Positions 43,450 through 52,767 are shown, counted from the first letter of the stretch. The stretch is 64,000 bases of DNA from Leeia speluncae (GCF_020564625.1 NZ_JAJBZT010000001.1:248001-312000), one strand, 5' to 3'. Numbers and translations are program-made. Notes: generated from the sequence alone by a model not told the origin.

Positions 43450-43494
43450 ATTTGGCTTCTTTTTCGTGCAGTTTCAACTAAAGGATGGACGAAC

Positions 43495-44706
43495 ATGGAT
43501 AAAAGATTCTGGCAGGCTGGACATACACCCACCTTACTGATGGCTTTTCTATATTTCGATTTAAGCTTTATGGTTTGGTATCTACTAGGTCCATTACAGC
43601 TTCAAATTGCTGCAGATCTTCATCTAAACCCACAGCAGCGTGGTTTGATGGTGGCAACACCGATTTTGGCGGGTGCTGTCCTACGCTTATTTATGGGTGT
43701 TTTGGTTGACCGAATCAAGCCAAAAATGGCGGGTGCCGTAGGCCAAGTCATTGTGATTGCTGCGTTACTAGGTGCTTGGATTCTAGGTATTCACTCCCTT
43801 CAACAGGCTTTGATTTTAGGGGTGTTTCTAGGTGTAGCAGGCGCGTCTTTTGCAGTTGCATTGCCGCTAGCATCTCGCTGGTATCCTGCTGAACACCAAG
43901 GCACTGCAATGGGTATTGCTGGTGCGGGTAACTCTGGCACGGTATTGGCGGCGCTGTTTGCACCTGCTTTGGCAATGTTGGCTGGCTGGGGCAATGTGTT
44001 TGGTTTTGCGGTGATTCCGTTGGCAATTACCTTTGTGCTTTATATGGTGTTTGCGAAGGATGCGCCTGGTGAAGCACCGAAGAAAACCCTGAATGACTAC
44101 CTAAAAGTACTTGGTGACAAAGATTCATGGTGGTTCATGTTCTTCTATCTGATTACTTTCGGTGGTTTCTCTGGTTTCGCTAGTGGCTTGCCTGCTTACT
44201 TCCACGACCAATTTGGTTTCGATCCGAAAACTGCCGGCTTATATACCGCTGCTTGTGTGTTTGCTGGTTCTGTGATGCGTCCTTTAGGTGGCACATTAGC
44301 AGACCGCATTGGTGGTGTGAAAGCGCTACTGATTGTTTATACCGCTGCTTCTCTTTTAATTGCTGCCGCTGGTTTTGGTTTTGGTGGCGCAGGTACCGCT
44401 GTGACCTTGTTCGTACTAGCGATGTTGTTCCTAGGCATGGGTAACGGTTCTGTTTTCCAACTTGTTCCTCAACGTTTCCGCAAAGACATTGGTGTGATGA
44501 CTGGCCTGATTGGTATGGCAGGCGGTGTGGGTGGCTTCTTGTTGGCTGCAGGCCTAGGCGCGGTGAAGCAAGCAACTGGTGGTTACTCGGTTGGTTTGTG
44601 GTTATTCGCAAGTTTGGGACTAATTGCCTGGATTGGATTAAGCAGCGTGAAACAACGTTGGAGAACCACATGGGGTTCTGCAGCAGTGACTACTGCTAAG
44701 GTCTAA
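43495..44706 (+). CDS. nasA: Nitrate/nitrite transporter, NarK/NasA (NNP) family
   Basis: A 403-residue MFS transporter with 12 membrane helices importing nitrate. Two nitrate signatures are present: GIAGAGNSGTVLAALFAP in TM5 and GMGNGSVFQLVPQRF plus GMAGGVGGFLLAAGLG in TM10-11. The conserved Arg residues are in GAVLRLFMGVL and SVMRPLGG. ATG 43495 follows AAAGGA. An in-frame ATG at 43435 lies inside the terminator stem and would add 20 residues unlike the family, so it is rejected. First structural gene of the nas operon, under sigma-54 and NasT control by its leader. Confidence 0.95.
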   Translation: MDKRFWQAGHTPTLLMAFLYFDLSFMVWYLLGPLQLQIAADLHLNPQQRGLMVATPILAGAVLRLFMGVLVDRIKPKMAGAVGQVIVIAALLGAWILGIHSLQQALILGVFLGVAGASFAVALPLASRWYPAEHQGTAMGIAGAGNSGTVLAALFAPALAMLAGWGNVFGFAVIPLAITFVLYMVFAKDAPGEAPKKTLNDYLKVLGDKDSWWFMFFYLITFGGFSGFASGLPAYFHDQFGFDPKTAGLYTAACVFAGSVMRPLGGTLADRIGGVKALLIVYTAASLLIAAAGFGFGGAGTAVTLFVLAMLFLGMGNGSVFQLVPQRFRKDIGVMTGLIGMAGGVGGFLLAAGLGAVKQATGGYSVGLWLFASLGLIAWIGLSSVKQRWRTTWGSAAVTTAKV

Positions 44707-44710
44707 GACC

Positions 44711-46378
44711 ATGCTACCGGTCATCCAGTGGTTTGCTGAAAGTCGTGCGGGTTTAAAAGACCGCAACGAAGATGCCTGGATGGTAGTGGAGCCTGAGGCG
44801 CCACTACCAAAAGATAAAGGTGTTCTTGTCTTGCTTGCTGATGGTGTCAGTGATTGTGCCGATGGTGCAGAAGCTGCAACCAGTACAGTGAGACAAATGG
44901 CCGCTGATTACTACGCGTTGCCAGACACTTTAGATGTAGTGCCAGCGCTAGAGAGACTAATTAATGCGCAAAACCAGCGCTTAAGAATGTCTCCTATCAA
45001 ACCACTGATGACCACTTTGTGCGGTGTCATCTTAAGAGGACAACGGTTGACCGTTGTGAACTTGGGAGACACCCGTTGTTACCGTATCCGTAATGGTGCG
45101 ATTACCCAGTTATCGGTGGATCACAGTTGGGATCAGCCAGGTTTACAGCATGTGTTAAAGCGTGCACTGGGATTGGACTCTCAAGTTATTCCTGATTTTG
45201 TTGAGTCAGAGTTGTTAGTTGGTGATCGCTACGTATTGGTTTGCGATGGGGTATGGGAGCCGTTAGGCGATGCTCGCATGCAAGAAATCTTAAGCCACTT
45301 TCCCGATGCGAAAGGGGCTGCCCAATCGCTAGTGCGTAACGCCTTGCAGATGGGGTCTACCGACAACGTTTCTGCGATTGTGGTGGATGTAGAAGGCTTA
45401 CCGGCTAGATCTCTTGGTGATGAGTTGGTTGGCTTAGGTGGTTTACCTGTCCCTGCACGATTGAATGCGGGTGAAAAAATTGATGGCCTGACAGTGAAAT
45501 CACTGTGGCGTGAATCGCGTAACTGCCTGTTGTACCGCGTAGAAGACGAAACGGGTCAGCCTTGGTTGATGAAAACCTTGCCTCCCATTTCTGCTGGTGA
45601 TGTGCAAGCAGAACGTGCGTTGCTGACAGAAGAATGGATTCTACGGCGTTTGGGAAGCCATTACTTCCCTGAGTTGTGCGTAAGAACTGAACGTCGTCAC
45701 TTGTATTTGTTGATGAAAGAGTATCAGGGGAGCTCCTTGGCGGAATCTCCTGAAAACCAGCAGGGCTGGAGTATTCCTGATGTGATCCAACAAGGGATCC
45801 GGATGGGGAAGGCGCTTGGTATCTTGCATCGTCGCAATATTTTGCATCGCGATGTCAAACCAGAGAATCTGCATTGGGGCGTAGATAAGCGTTTACGGTT
45901 GCTCGATTTTGGTGCGGCGTGTTGCCCTGGTGTGACGGAAGATCGCCCTGACAATATGCCGGGGACCCCTAGTTTTATGGCGCCAGAGTTATTGGCTGGT
46001 GAATTAGCTACCGCACAGTCTGATTTGTACGCAGCCGGTGTAACGCTTTACTGGTTATTAACTCACCATTACCCATATGGCGAAATTGAACCGTTTCAAA
46101 AGCCAGTGTTTGGAGAGCCAGTGTCACCAGCGCGATACCGTCCAGATACACCTGCATGGTTAGAAAGTGTGTTGCTAAAAGCGGTGGCAACCACCCCAGA
46201 AAGACGTTTCGAAACCGCAGAAGAATTTGTCATTGCATTAGAAAGAGGTGAAAGCCTTTCTCTGATGCCAAAACGGTTGCCGCTTATGCAGCGACAACCA
46301 TTAAGAGTTTGGCAGTCCATCGCATTGGGATCACTTTTACTGAACCTCTTGCTTTTATACACCTTGTTTTTGCAGTAA
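44711..46378 (+). CDS. PP2C phosphatase fused to a Ser/Thr kinase, membrane-anchored (nitrate operon)
   Basis: A 555-residue bifunctional signalling protein. The N-terminal PP2C domain (about 5-235) has GLKDRNEDAW, LLADGVSDCADGAEAA, VVNLGDTRCYRIRNG, VCDGVWEPL and GSTDNVSAIVVDV. The kinase domain (about 258-520) has HRRNILHRDVKPENLHWG, the DFG motif in LRLLDFGAACC and GTPSFMAPELLAG. A single C-terminal membrane helix (about 530-552) tethers both domains on the cytosolic side. The glycine loop is atypical. Orthologous position: P. aeruginosa PA1782 lies between nasA and nirB. Its substrate is unknown; NasA or the reductases are candidates. It is 4 bases after nasA. Confidence 0.9.
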   Translation: MLPVIQWFAESRAGLKDRNEDAWMVVEPEAPLPKDKGVLVLLADGVSDCADGAEAATSTVRQMAADYYALPDTLDVVPALERLINAQNQRLRMSPIKPLMTTLCGVILRGQRLTVVNLGDTRCYRIRNGAITQLSVDHSWDQPGLQHVLKRALGLDSQVIPDFVESELLVGDRYVLVCDGVWEPLGDARMQEILSHFPDAKGAAQSLVRNALQMGSTDNVSAIVVDVEGLPARSLGDELVGLGGLPVPARLNAGEKIDGLTVKSLWRESRNCLLYRVEDETGQPWLMKTLPPISAGDVQAERALLTEEWILRRLGSHYFPELCVRTERRHLYLLMKEYQGSSLAESPENQQGWSIPDVIQQGIRMGKALGILHRRNILHRDVKPENLHWGVDKRLRLLDFGAACCPGVTEDRPDNMPGTPSFMAPELLAGELATAQSDLYAAGVTLYWLLTHHYPYGEIEPFQKPVFGEPVSPARYRPDTPAWLESVLLKAVATTPERRFETAEEFVIALERGESLSLMPKRLPLMQRQPLRVWQSIALGSLLLNLLLLYTLFLQ

Positions 46379-46412
46379 TTGCCGTAGTTAGAACAGAGTC
46401 AAAGGAACCGAG

Positions 46413-48851
46413 ATGAGCAAATCTAAACTGGTACTAGTTGGTAACGGGATGGCGGGGGTGAGAACCCTTGAAGAGTTATTTGCTTTAGCGCCAAACCAAT
46501 TTGAAGTCACTGTATTTGGTAGCGAACCCCACCCAAACTACAACCGCATTTTGCTTTCCCCTGTGTTGGCTGGTGAACAAACCATTGAACAAATCATTTT
46601 AAATGAAGTGTCTTGGTATGAAGAAAACGGTATTACGCTACACATGAACAAGACAGTGACAGATATCGACCGTGAGAATAAGCGCGTGATCGCGTCTGAT
46701 GGTACGGTTGCTGACTATGATTATCTGATTCTTGCTACGGGTTCTAATCCATTTATCTTGCCTGTGCCAGGAAAAGAACTAGCAGGCGTGATTAGCTATC
46801 GTGATATCAAAGATACGCACGAGATGATTGATGCAGCAACTAAATACAAGGATGCTGTCGTGATTGGTGGCGGCCTGCTTGGGTTGGAAGCAGCAAACGG
46901 CCTAAAACTTCGCGGCATGAACGTTACCGTTATTCACCTAGGCGATTGGCTTCTAGAGCGTCAGCTAGATAAAACTGCCGGTAAATTACTAGAAGCATCA
47001 TTAGTCGATCGTGGCCTTAATTTCCGTCTTGGTGCACAAACTCAGGCGCTAATTGGTGATGAATCTGGCCGTGTGAAAGCGCTTCAACTAGCGTCTGGCG
47101 AAGAAATTCCAGCGCAGTTAGTGGTGATGGCGGTGGGTATTCGCCCTAACTTCGAATTAGCAGCCAAAGCAGGTCTTGAGTGTGATCGTGGCGTGAAAGT
47201 CGATGATGCACTTCGTACATCTGACCCAGCCATTTTCGCGATTGGTGAATGCGCAAACCACCGTGGTATTGCTTATGGTTTGGTTGCACCGCTGTATGAA
47301 ATGGCAAAAGTAGCTGCGAACCATCTATCAGGGATTGGCGAAGCGGCGTATCAAGGTTCGGTGCTGTCTACCAAGCTAAAAGTCACCGGTATTGATCTAT
47401 TCTCTGCTGGTAATTTCTCTGGTGGGGAAGGCACGGAAGACATCATCTTGTCTGATCCTGCTGCCGGTGTTTATAAGCGCCTAGTCATTCAAAATGAAAA
47501 ACTAGTCGGTGCTTGCCTATATGGCGATACAGCGGATGGTAGCTGGTACTTCAAGCTACTGCGTGAAGGCCGTGAAATTGCCGATATTCGTGATCATTTG
47601 ATGTTTGGTGAGCAAAGCAATCTAGGTGATACCGGTCACCAAGGGCAAAACCGTGCGATGGCCATGCAAGATAGCGATGAAGTTTGCGGCTGTAATGGCG
47701 TTTGCAAAGGCACCATTGTGAAGGCGATCAAAGAAAAAGGTCTGTTCACGCTGGATGATGTGAAGAAAAACACCAAAGCAGCTAGCTCATGCGGTTCTTG
47801 CTCCGGCTTAGTTGAGCAAATCCTAATGAACACTTTGGGTTCTGATTTCCAAGAAACACCAAAAACCAAAGCAGTTTGCGGCTGTACAGATCATTCTCAT
47901 GCAGAAGTCCGCCAAGCGATTCGTGATCAGCATCTGATTACCATTCCATCGGCAATGAAAGCCATGGGATGGAGAACATCAAACGGTTGTAGCACTTGCC
48001 GTCCAGCGCTGAACTACTACCTCATTTCCACTTGGCCAAAAGAGGCGGTGGATGATCCGCAATCTCGTTTCATTAATGAACGTGCGCACGCCAACATCCA
48101 AAAAGATGGCACTTTCTCGGTGATCCCTCAAATGAAGGGTGGGGTAACCAATCCTTCTGAACTGCGCAAAATTGCAGATGTGGCAGATAAATACCATATC
48201 CCAATGGTGAAAGTGACTGGTGGTCAGCGTATCGATTTACTAGGTGTGAAAAAAGAAGATCTAGTAAGCGTTTGGAAAGATCTGGGTATGAATTCAGGCC
48301 ATGCTTACGGTAAATCTATCCGTACCGTTAAAACATGTGTGGGGTCTGAATTCTGCCGTTTTGGTACCCAAAACAGTACGCAAATGGGGATCGATCTCGA
48401 AACCATGTTGGCCAATATGTGGAGCCCTCACAAGGTGAAACTGGCGGTATCTGGTTGCCCACGTAACTGTGCAGAAGCGGGTATTAAAGACGTTGGTGTG
48501 ATTGCGGTGGATTCTGGCTGGGAGCTTTACATTGGCGGTAACGGCGGTATCAAAACCGAAGTGGCGCAATTCTTGTGCAAAGTAAAAACTGCAGAAGAGG
48601 TGAAAGAGTTTAGCGGTGCTTTCTTGCAGCTTTACCGTGAAGAGGCATTCTATCTAGACCGCACGGTTCACTATCTACATCGCGTGGGCATGGACTACAT
48701 CAAAGAACGCGTGGTGGACGATAGCGAAAACCGTAAAGCCCTGTACGACCGGTTGTTATTCGCACTAGACGGTTTGCAAGATCCTTGGAAAGCGCGGATT
48801 GAAGGGGCACGTAAGGAAGAATATACCCCGATTATCCCAATGCCTGCCTAA
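46413..48851 (+). CDS. nirB: Assimilatory nitrite reductase [NAD(P)H], large subunit
   Basis: An 812-residue flavo-siroheme protein reducing nitrite to ammonium in the cytosol. The FAD/NAD oxidoreductase half (about 1-400) has LVVLVGNGMAGVRT-like and VVIGGGLLGLEAANGL loops. Two BFD-like [2Fe-2S] units follow (CGCNGVCKGTIV ... SSCGSCSGLV and VCGCTDHSH ... GCSTCRPALNYY). The sulfite/nitrite reductase half has TCVGSEFCRFGTQN and SGCPRNCAEAGIKD, supplying the Cys ligands of the [4Fe-4S]-siroheme. Siroheme depends on CobA encoded at the end of the operon. It lies 34 bases after the kinase gene. Confidence 0.96.
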   Translation: MSKSKLVLVGNGMAGVRTLEELFALAPNQFEVTVFGSEPHPNYNRILLSPVLAGEQTIEQIILNEVSWYEENGITLHMNKTVTDIDRENKRVIASDGTVADYDYLILATGSNPFILPVPGKELAGVISYRDIKDTHEMIDAATKYKDAVVIGGGLLGLEAANGLKLRGMNVTVIHLGDWLLERQLDKTAGKLLEASLVDRGLNFRLGAQTQALIGDESGRVKALQLASGEEIPAQLVVMAVGIRPNFELAAKAGLECDRGVKVDDALRTSDPAIFAIGECANHRGIAYGLVAPLYEMAKVAANHLSGIGEAAYQGSVLSTKLKVTGIDLFSAGNFSGGEGTEDIILSDPAAGVYKRLVIQNEKLVGACLYGDTADGSWYFKLLREGREIADIRDHLMFGEQSNLGDTGHQGQNRAMAMQDSDEVCGCNGVCKGTIVKAIKEKGLFTLDDVKKNTKAASSCGSCSGLVEQILMNTLGSDFQETPKTKAVCGCTDHSHAEVRQAIRDQHLITIPSAMKAMGWRTSNGCSTCRPALNYYLISTWPKEAVDDPQSRFINERAHANIQKDGTFSVIPQMKGGVTNPSELRKIADVADKYHIPMVKVTGGQRIDLLGVKKEDLVSVWKDLGMNSGHAYGKSIRTVKTCVGSEFCRFGTQNSTQMGIDLETMLANMWSPHKVKLAVSGCPRNCAEAGIKDVGVIAVDSGWELYIGGNGGIKTEVAQFLCKVKTAEEVKEFSGAFLQLYREEAFYLDRTVHYLHRVGMDYIKERVVDDSENRKALYDRLLFALDGLQDPWKARIEGARKEEYTPIIPMPA

Positions 48852-48891
48852 GCAAGTATTGAAAAGCAATTTCACCAAAATAAGCATACAA

Positions 48892-48915
48892 CCCTCTATC
48901 TGATTCGATAGAGGG
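48892..48915 (+). other. Intercistronic hairpin nirB-nirD
   Basis: CCCTCTATC (48892-48900), loop TGATTC, GATAGAGGG (48907-48915), just before the nirD ribosome-binding site AAGGAG; no U-run. Likely an mRNA-stability or translation element. The loop does not have the ANTAR A1/G4 pattern. Confidence 0.6.
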
Positions 48916-48928
48916 AAGGAGTAAAAAA

Positions 48929-49252
48929 ATGAGCGAATGGTTCAAAATTTGTTTGGTAACAGAAATCCCGGTGTTGGGCGCACGCGTGGTGCAAATCAAT
49001 GGTCATGACGATATTGCAGTGTTTAGAACAGAGAACGATAAAGTCTTTGCCTTAACAGACAAATGCCCGCATAAAGGCGGCCCGTTGTCTCAAGGCATTG
49101 TGTATGGCGAAAACGTTGCCTGCCCACTTCATAACTGGCATATCCAGTTAGAAACAGGTGAAGCATGTAAGCCAGACGAAGGTTGTACCGGTAAGCACCC
49201 TCTAAAAGTAGAGGGTGGCATGGTGTACTTGAAGTCTCCTTTGTCTCGTTAA
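48929..49252 (+). CDS. nirD: Nitrite reductase [NAD(P)H], small subunit (Rieske-type)
   Basis: A 107-residue Rieske-fold protein that completes the NirBD complex. The cluster motifs DKCPHKGGPLSQG and ACPLHNWHIQLETG supply Cys-x-His and Cys-x2-His, so the [2Fe-2S] site is intact; many NirD proteins have lost these ligands. AAGGAG precedes the ATG by 8 bases. It follows nirB after a 77-base gap with a hairpin. Confidence 0.93.
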   Translation: MSEWFKICLVTEIPVLGARVVQINGHDDIAVFRTENDKVFALTDKCPHKGGPLSQGIVYGENVACPLHNWHIQLETGEACKPDEGCTGKHPLKVEGGMVYLKSPLSR

Positions 49253-49273
49253 GCGTTTGCTGGGGTGAGTCGT

Positions 49274-51991
49274 ATGAATCAACGCACAGAATTTGAAACC
49301 CGTTCAACCTGTTGCTACTGCGGTGTGGGTTGCGGCATGGTGATCCGTTCGGATGGTGAGAAAATCATCAGTGTAGAGGGAGATGCGTCTCATCCTGCTA
49401 ACCTTGGCAGGTTATGTACCAAAGGCCGCACGCTGCCATTAACCATGGCCAATGATGGTCGTGCGCTTTACCCAGCGCTTCGAGCCTCTCGCGACGAAGC
49501 TCGCCAGCGCGTTAGCTGGGATGTTGCGCTAGATACCGCGGTAAATCGTTTTGCCGATATTATCGAAGCACACGGTCCTGACAGCGTTGCTTTTTACTTG
49601 TCTGGTCAATTGCTGACCGAAGACTATTACGTCTTCAATAAATTGGCTAAAGGCTTAATTGGTACAGCGAATATCGATACCAATTCTCGTCTCTGTATGT
49701 CGAGTGCGGTGATGGGCTATAAAAAAGCCTTTGGTGCCGATGCTCCTCCAGGCAACTACGAAGACCTGGAATTAGCCGATTTGCTCATTATTGCCGGTAG
49801 CAATATGGCTTACGCGCACCCAGTGCTTTTCCGCCGTATCGAAGCCGCAAAACAAGCCCATCCAGAAAAACGCTGGATTGTGATTGACCCAAGACGTACC
49901 GACACTGCCGCAATGGCCGATTTGCACCTTGCGATTAACCCAGGTACGGATGTGGCACTGTTTAACGGTATGCTGCATCTACTGTTATGGGATGGTTACG
50001 CAGATCGTCGGTATATCGATGCTAGCACCACCGGTTTTGACGACGTAAAAGCATTGGTTCGCGACTACACACCAAAGCTGGTAGCGGATATTTGTGGCAT
50101 TGCCGAACAAGATTTAATTCTTGCCGCGAAGTGGTTTGGCGAATCAAAAAATGTCACTTCTTTGTACTGCATGGGGTTAAATCAGTCTGTTCAAGGCACA
50201 GATAAAAATCTTGCCTTAATCAACCTACATTTGGCGACTGCTCAAATTGGACGACCAGGCGCAGGCCCATTCTCCTTAACTGGCCAACCAAACGCGATGG
50301 GCGGGCGGGAGGTTGGCGGTATGGCAACGATGCTGGCAGCGCATCGTGATTTACAAAATCCCGAGCACCGTGCAGAGATGGCCAAGTTCTGGGCATCTGA
50401 TGTTATTCCTTCCCAACCAGGGCTTTCTGCAGTTGGTTTATTTGATGCGGTGAAATCCGGCAAGGTCAAAGCGGTTTGGATTGCCTGTACCAACCCGGTT
50501 CACTCTATGCCTGATCAACAGTTAGTCGAAGCCGCCCTAAAGAATGCTGAGTTTGTTGTTCTACAAGAAGCCTTTACGACTACCGATACTGCACCATTTG
50601 CTGATTTGTTATTGCCAGCCACCAGCTGGGGAGAAAAAGAAGGATCGGTTACTAATTCAGAGCGACGCATTTCTCGTGTACGTCCAGCCATTGCGGCACC
50701 AGGAGAAACTAAAGGAGATTGGTGGATTGCCACTCAATTTGCCAAACGCCTAGAAGCTAGACTTAGCCCGCTTTCCACTGGTCGCTTTGAATATGAAAAC
50801 ACAGAAGCAATCTTTGCTGAACATTGCCTGACTACCGAAGGTAGAGATCTTGATATCTCTGGTCTTTCATACGAAATTTTGGAAGCAAAAGGCCCGCAAC
50901 TGTGGCCATTCCCTAAAGGGGCGACAGAAGGACTGGCCAGAAGATATACCGACGGTCAATTTGAAACTGCAGACGGTAAAGCCAAATTCCATGCAGTAAG
51001 ACACTTGGGTACCGCAGACAAAACTAGCGCCCGTTTCCCATTTCACCTGCTAACTGGCCGTTTGCGTGATCAATGGCACGGAATGAGTAGGACGGGGCGT
51101 GTTAGCCAATTGCTGGAACACGTTGCATCCGCCGCTGTTAGCATGAATCCAAGCGATATGGAACGCCGTGGTATTAAAGCTGGCCAGTTATTAAAAGTAT
51201 CCAATACGCGTGGTGCGATTCTTTTGCCGGTTGAAGCATCTGATGAACTGGCTTCAGGCTCAATATTTATCCCTATGCACTGGAATACTCGCTTTTGGAG
51301 CGAAGCAGGGGTAAATCGCTTAACAACAGCCAAAGTGGATCCTATTTCCTTTCAGCCAGAATTAAAGCACGCAGCCGTTCGTGTGGAAGTTGTGGATCTA
51401 CCATGGCAATGTGTTGCTGCCAGAATGGGGCCAACAGAAATCTATCTCGATAACCTTGGGCCTTTACTAAAAAAAGTAAAGTTTGCCACCGTTACACTCA
51501 TTGGCCGTGAAACGCCTGCAGTGCTGGTGCAGTTTGCTGATGAAAAAGCGCCAGAAGGGTTCATCGAAGCGTTAGATGCCGCCTTGTCATTAGAGGCATC
51601 AGAAGCAACGCAAGACTATGTTGACCAGGCAAAGCAAATTTATAAACGTGGACGTTGGGAAAATAGCCAGCTGACAGGCTTCCGCCTTGCGGGGGAAACC
51701 AAAGCAGCCGGTTGGTTAGGCGAGTGTGTGAAACAAGGCGGGGGATGGAGTTGGCCAAGATTGCAAGCATTTGCGCCTCGCGCTACTCCGCCAAATGGCG
51801 CTTTAACTGTCTCTAAGACCATTTGTAATTGCGTTGGTGTAACAGACACTGCAATCAAAGCGGCTATTGAAGGTGGTGCAGATTTCCAAACGCTGCAAAA
51901 AGAATTGAAGTGCGGTACGCAATGTGGCTCTTGTGTGCCAGAAATTAAACGCATGTTTTTGACTCAGCCAGCTACACCTGTTGTGGTTTGA
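49274..51991 (+). CDS. nasC: Assimilatory nitrate reductase catalytic subunit
   Basis: A 905-residue molybdopterin (bis-MGD) enzyme reducing nitrate to nitrite in the cytosol; no Tat signal. The N-terminal [4Fe-4S] site is STCCYCGVGCGMVI with Cys in LCTKGRT. MGD-binding stretches include SRLCMSSAVMGYKKAFGAD, IIAGSNMAYAHPV, WIVIDPRRTDTA and the C-terminal LLTGRLRDQWHGMSRTG. A C-terminal BFD-like [2Fe-2S] domain (about 845-895: ICNCVGVTD ... CGTQCGSCVPEI) is fused, as in Klebsiella NasA. No separate NADH flavoprotein subunit is in the operon, so electrons come from an unlinked partner or ferredoxin/flavodoxin. ATG 49274 is preferred to GTG 49265. Confidence 0.94.
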   Translation: MNQRTEFETRSTCCYCGVGCGMVIRSDGEKIISVEGDASHPANLGRLCTKGRTLPLTMANDGRALYPALRASRDEARQRVSWDVALDTAVNRFADIIEAHGPDSVAFYLSGQLLTEDYYVFNKLAKGLIGTANIDTNSRLCMSSAVMGYKKAFGADAPPGNYEDLELADLLIIAGSNMAYAHPVLFRRIEAAKQAHPEKRWIVIDPRRTDTAAMADLHLAINPGTDVALFNGMLHLLLWDGYADRRYIDASTTGFDDVKALVRDYTPKLVADICGIAEQDLILAAKWFGESKNVTSLYCMGLNQSVQGTDKNLALINLHLATAQIGRPGAGPFSLTGQPNAMGGREVGGMATMLAAHRDLQNPEHRAEMAKFWASDVIPSQPGLSAVGLFDAVKSGKVKAVWIACTNPVHSMPDQQLVEAALKNAEFVVLQEAFTTTDTAPFADLLLPATSWGEKEGSVTNSERRISRVRPAIAAPGETKGDWWIATQFAKRLEARLSPLSTGRFEYENTEAIFAEHCLTTEGRDLDISGLSYEILEAKGPQLWPFPKGATEGLARRYTDGQFETADGKAKFHAVRHLGTADKTSARFPFHLLTGRLRDQWHGMSRTGRVSQLLEHVASAAVSMNPSDMERRGIKAGQLLKVSNTRGAILLPVEASDELASGSIFIPMHWNTRFWSEAGVNRLTTAKVDPISFQPELKHAAVRVEVVDLPWQCVAARMGPTEIYLDNLGPLLKKVKFATVTLIGRETPAVLVQFADEKAPEGFIEALDAALSLEASEATQDYVDQAKQIYKRGRWENSQLTGFRLAGETKAAGWLGECVKQGGGWSWPRLQAFAPRATPPNGALTVSKTICNCVGVTDTAIKAAIEGGADFQTLQKELKCGTQCGSCVPEIKRMFLTQPATPVVV

Positions 51992-52011
51992 CTTCACGTA
52001 AAGGACAAAAA

Positions 52012-52767
52012 ATGAATCAAGGTTCCGTCGTATTAATTGGTGCTGGTCCTGGTGATTTAGACTTACTAACGCTAAAAGCAGTCAAAGCCCTCGCGAAAGC
52101 AGATATTGTGATGTTAGATGATTTAGTGAATCCAGAAATCATCCAGTTCGCACCACAGGCGAAAGTCATCAAAGTGGGTAAGCGCGGTGGTTGCCGTTCT
52201 ACACCACAGCCTTTTATTTTGCGACTCATGCGCCGCTATGCAAAGCAAGGTAAACAAGTCGCACGTGTCAAAGGCGGCGACCCGATGATTTTTGGTCGTG
52301 CCGGTGAAGAGATCCAATATCTTCAAGTCGAGGGCATTGCCGTTAGCGTGATTAATGGCATTTCATCTGCCTTGGCTGCTTCTGCTAGCTTAAATACATC
52401 GCTTACACAGCGTGGCATGGCAAATGGCGTGACCTTCATCACCGCACATTTACAAGACGATAGCGAACCAGATTGGCAGGCATTGGCTAGGTCTGGCTGT
52501 ACCTTGGCTATTTATATGGGCTTACAGCGTGTAGCCAGTATTTGTGCAGAACTCAGCCAACACTTACCAAAAGATACGCCGGCTGTGGCCGTTTCATCTG
52601 TGAGCACCGCCAAACAACAGCAACTGGTTAGTTCTATTTCTAACTTACCCCAGTTAATTCAAGAAACTGGTTTTCCTGGGCCTGCGATCATTTTAGTCGG
52701 CGAAGCAATGGGGCTGGTGAATGCAAGCTTTGCAGAAATGGAAACCCTTCACCAAGCGGCTATGTAA
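52012..52767 (+). CDS. cobA: Uroporphyrinogen-III C-methyltransferase
   Basis: A 251-residue SAM-dependent methyltransferase making precorrin-2, the first step to siroheme needed by NirB. Motifs: LIGAGPGDLDLLTLKAVKAL, DDLVNPEI, GKRGG, ARVKGGDPMIFGRAGEE, INGISSALAASASLNTSLTQRG and YMGLQRV. It lacks the CysG dehydrogenase/chelatase part, so those steps need another protein. ATG 52012 follows AAAGGA; a strong terminator closes the operon 35 bases after the stop. Confidence 0.93.
   Translation: MNQGSVVLIGAGPGDLDLLTLKAVKALAKADIVMLDDLVNPEIIQFAPQAKVIKVGKRGGCRSTPQPFILRLMRRYAKQGKQVARVKGGDPMIFGRAGEEIQYLQVEGIAVSVINGISSALAASASLNTSLTQRGMANGVTFITAHLQDDSEPDWQALARSGCTLAIYMGLQRVASICAELSQHLPKDTPAVAVSSVSTAKQQQLVSSISNLPQLIQETGFPGPAIILVGEAMGLVNASFAEMETLHQAAM

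Noticed and set aside
44180-44671. 163-codon ORF on the minus strand
   Set aside because: Antisense to the transmembrane helices of nasA; Gln/His-rich product is the usual mirror of membrane codons.
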